From Utricularia gibba (Eukaryota; Streptophyta; Magnoliopsida; Lamiales; Lentibulariaceae), in assembly GCA_002189035.1 (NCBI GenBank), contig NEEC01000010.1, positions 1,922,001 through 1,986,000 of the forward strand: a DNA stretch of 64,000 bases, in the 5' to 3' direction. Position 1 is the first letter of the stretch. Each line of letters begins with the position of its first letter. A program made the position numbers and the translations under genes. Below the pieces are notes generated by a model. That model searched no databases, had not been told where the DNA came from, and saw nothing but the letters and a program-made list of their open reading frames with translations. Positions 61,095 to 64,000 of this stretch are shown here, in pieces.

Positions 61095-63743
61095 ATGTCC
61101 AGACCTCTTCTTCGCAATATAACCAGTGGAAGAGGAAGCTTTTCACAAGGTAGCAATGGGTACTGGCCAGATTCTCAGAAGAAAGAAGAAGATGTAGATC
61201 GAAACAGCAAAAAAGGTGCTGATGATGTGCATTCGTTCTCAATGGATTCTGCTTTAGCTATTCTTACACTGACAGTATCTCTAAAACACAGGTGGTATAG
61301 AGAATGGTATTGTATCTGAAACCTTCAGTCCTGTGCTGATAAGGAGTCGACACAAATCTATTGTTTCTTTCCTCAGATATAGTTCCATAGTTATTGTTGT
61401 TCTTGCTCTTACTGGTTCCTTGTTGTGGACGCTTTCCATAACCTCAGTCTCGAGTCATAAACCTTTCCGGGGTTACAGGCGACTTCAGGAGCAGTTGGTA
61501 TCAGAGCTTTATGAAATAGGGGAGCTTTCTCTTGGTTTGTCAAGGTCAAAAGAATTGGAATTCTGTTCAGAGGAATTTGAAAACCATGTCCCCTGCTTCA
61601 ACGTTTCTGAAAATCTTGCCCTCGGATTTTCTGATGGTAAGGAGTTCACTCGCCATTGTGAAAACATCATGAAGCAAAATTGCTTGCTTCTACCCCTGCC
61701 AGTTACAGAACCCCCCTACGCTGGCCAACCGGAAAAGATGTCATATGGTTGGCAAATGTTAGAATTACTGCACAGGAAGTTCTTTCGTCTGGAAGTTTAA
61801 CTAAAAGGTTCTTTTTCATCCATTGTCTCTATTGTTGGCTAGCGGGCTTGACTCATTGTTTCTTCTGATTGTTCTTCTTTTATGTGTCAATGCAGAATGA
61901 TGATGTTGGATGAAGATCAGGTTTCTTTTCGTTCTATGTCAAACGCTTTTGATGTCGAGGATTACTCCCATCAAATCGCTGAAATAATGGGGCTAAGAAA
62001 TGTGTCCTACTTAACACAAGCAGGAGTACGTGGATTACTCCCATCAAGTTGAAGCTTCTTTTGATAATGTGTGCTTCTATGAGGCAGCTTCATCTTCTGC
62101 GTTTTATCTCAGGTTAGAACCATTCTGGACATCGAATGTGGTTATGGCAGTTTTGGAGCTCATCTCTATTCGCATGAAGTATTAACAATGTGCTTAGCAA
62201 ACTACGAGTCCTCTGGGAGCCAAGTGCAGCTAACTCTCGAAAGAGGCCTTCCTGCCATGATTGGTTCCTTTACAACTAAGCAGTTGCCATTCCCTTCTCT
62301 TTCATTTGATCTCATACATTGCGCAAGATGCCATGTTGAGTGGGAGAAAAAAGGTATACTTGATTCTTCTTTGATGATAGAATGGAGCAATCTTCTTTGA
62401 TTTGTGATTCTTCGGATGTGGTTCAGAGGGGATACATTTGGTTGAAGCTGATCGGCTGCTGCGCCCTGGTGGGTATTTCGTGTGGACTGATCCACTTACA
62501 AATTCTCAGCGCTCCCCTAGAAAAAAAGATGGCCGGAAAAAATGGAACGCCGTGCGGTTGCTTACAGAGAATCTCTGCTGGGAGATGTTGCCTCAACAAG
62601 ATGAAACTGTGATCTGGAGAAAGACAAGCAAGAAGAGTTGCTATGCTGCCAGGTAAGGCAACTAGTGCCATCAGATGTTCTCCTCCTCGGCCGTATGTAG
62701 TGACAGTTTGTATGGTATCAATGGGGGCGATCTTTCTTTGTAGGAAAACTGCCTCGCCGGTGCTGTGCAGCAAGGACCGTGATGTTGAAACTCCGTACTA
62801 CAGAAATCTCCAGCCCTGCATCGGAGGATTCGCTAGCCGCCGCTGGGTCCCCATTGAGCATCGCAGAAGGTGGCCGGCGCAGGCTGAGCTCAACTCCACT
62901 GAACTTGGACTGCACGGTAATGCTTTCATTGCTCGTACAAGATGGAGGGAAAAGTAGCTTCGTTGTAATGGAGTTCCCTTCTTCACAGGCCTGCCATCTG
63001 AAGAACTTGCTCTGGATGCCGGCTTCTGGCAAAACGCTGTCACCAACTATTGGTCTCTGCTGTCGCCCCTTATCTTTTCCGACCACCCCAAACGACCTGG
63101 GGAAGAAGACCCTTCACCACCGTACAACATGATGAGAAATGTCATGGATATGAATGCTCGTTTCGGCGGACTCAATCACGCCTTGCTGCAAACTGGGAAA
63201 TCTGTATGGGTCATGAACGTCGTTCCTACAAAAGGGACCAACACTTTACCACTCATCCTTGACAGGGGATTCTTGGGAGTACTTCATGACTGGTGAGTTT
63301 TCCATCTCCTTCCACACTGCGCACTCTTTCGTGGCAAAACAGTCCAATTTCGCAGCCGTGATTCGCAGGTGCGAGGCGTTTCCGACGTACCCGAGAACAT
63401 ACGACCTGGTTCACGCACAGGGGCTACTCTCTCTCGAGTTTTCCGACAAACCAAGATGCCAGATGATGGATTTGTTTGCTGAGATAGACCGGATGCTTCG
63501 CCCCGAGGTTCATATCCCTCCTGAACTTGCATCTTTTATACATTCAGATGCGTTAACAGGCATGGCTGATGGCTTCAAATCCAGGGATGGGTGATCCTGA
63601 GGGACACCATTCGCTTGATCGAGCTGGCGAGGTCCCTGGCGACGCACTTCAAGTGGGAGACGCGCATCGTTGAGATCGAAAGCAGCAGCGACGAGCGGCT
63701 CCTCATCTGCCAGAAGCCCTTCCTGAAGCAGCAACCGAGTTGA
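61095..63743 (+). CDS. QUA2/QUL-type putative Golgi methyltransferase, one-base frameshift in exon 2
   Basis: Nine coding exons: 61095-61291, 61377-61807, 61896-62025, 62113-62353, 62427-62652, 62744-62916, 62989-63292, 63369-63507 and 63585-63743. Type II Golgi protein: cytosolic start, one membrane segment (SIVIVVLALTGSLLWTLSI), then a lumenal DUF248 domain. Motifs include VPCFNVSENLALGFSDG, TPLRWPTGKDVIWLANVRIT, the SAM-binding region ILDIECGYGSFGAHL, QVQLTLERGLPAMIGSF, ADRLLRPGGYFVWTDP, YWSLLSPLIFSDHPKRPGEE, DPSPPYNMMRNVMDMNARFG and FPTYPRTYDLVHAQGLLSLE. The family is needed for pectin (homogalacturonan) methylesterification and cell adhesion. Exon 2 shifts frame at the CCCC of 61693-61696: the starting frame would stop at 61800, while the family sequence continues in the next frame. 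One extra C gives 666 residues. All other junctions fit. Confidence 0.92.
61693..61696 (+). other. Frameshift site in the QUA2-type gene
   Basis: Before this C run the frame reads KQNCLLLP; after it the conserved sequence YRTPLRWPTGKDVIW is one base out. Adding one C to the run joins both into the expected family motif. Confidence 0.85.
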
Positions 63744-64000
63744 TTGATGATCGATCATACGAAACTACAGCTACCCAAATACAGCACACTTTTTGTTACA
63801 CCCATCTTCTCCGAAAGCGGTGAAGCTGAGAATTCTTTTTGAAAGGCTGCCGGATTGCAGGCGTGCGGCGGAAGTGGAGCTCTGTAAGTGAACATAAAAA
63901 GGCGAAATGGCTGTGTTTCTGCTGTAACGGGACGATACATTGCGCTATCTTTAGACGGAATATAGAAATTATTTATTATTTAAATTATATATTTATTTTC
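63744..64000. other. 3' region of the QUA2-type gene
   Basis: About 250 bases after the stop, turning AT-rich towards the window end. It probably contains the 3' untranslated region; no gene is visible. Confidence 0.5.

Noticed and set aside
62127-62160. Glu in place of Gly in the SAM motif (ILDIECGYGSFGA) of the QUA2-type protein
   Set aside because: I first took it as a damaging change, but as I recall QUL members carry the same DIECG form, so it is probably natural.
1-64000. Transposons, tRNA or rRNA genes, CRISPR arrays, viral insertions
   Set aside because: I saw no reverse transcriptase, transposase, long terminal repeats, regular spacer arrays or RNA gene signatures by eye; small MITEs in AT-rich spacers could be missed.

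Overview
This is nuclear DNA of a flowering plant, most likely a eudicot. Genes are split by short GT-AG introns, coding exons sit in AT-rich intergenic DNA, and the gene families are plant ones: a CTR1/EDR1-type Raf kinase, SABRE, REN1, uclacyanin, a classical arabinogalactan protein, EXORDIUM-like proteins, plastid DAHP synthase and a QUASIMODO2-type protein. I saw no transposon, rRNA, tRNA or prokaryotic feature. The species cannot be named from the sequence.

Layout, left to right: the N-terminal part of a CTR1/EDR1-like MAPKKK (-, cut by the left edge); a J-domain protein with a C-terminal AT-hook in a shifted frame (-); a small unrecognised split gene (+); a complete 23-exon SABRE gene (+, 2617 codons); plastid glucose-6-phosphate isomerase (+, 14 exons); a REN1-type PH-RhoGAP gene (+, 23 exons); a MYND-finger ubiquitin protease of the UBP15/16 type (-, 11 exons); a coiled-coil gene of unknown function (+); uclacyanin (+); an arabinogalactan protein (-, frameshifted); an unassigned stretch; COX6b with an acidic repeated extension (-); a 14-3-3 protein (-); DAHP synthase (-); two tandem EXORDIUM-like genes (+, the second frameshifted near its start); an RCC1-repeat protein (+, 11 exons); and a QUA2/QUL-type methyltransferase (+, 9 exons, frameshifted). 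I followed the splice junctions by hand and checked reading phase across them, so most exon boundaries are well supported.

The genes are ordinary single plant loci, not a functional cluster. Several act in related processes (cell expansion and wall: SABRE, REN1, AGP, EXORDIUM-like, QUA2-like), but that may be chance. The CTR1-like, PGI1, REN1 and UBP16 homologues also lie close together on Arabidopsis chromosome 4 (from memory), which suggests conserved microsynteny.

The most striking observation concerns sequence integrity. Four genes each carry one frameshift, and every one is corrected by adding a single base at or next to a short C/G run. This looks like systematic homopolymer contraction in the assembly rather than four independent gene deaths. 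I did not find a previously undescribed biological system.
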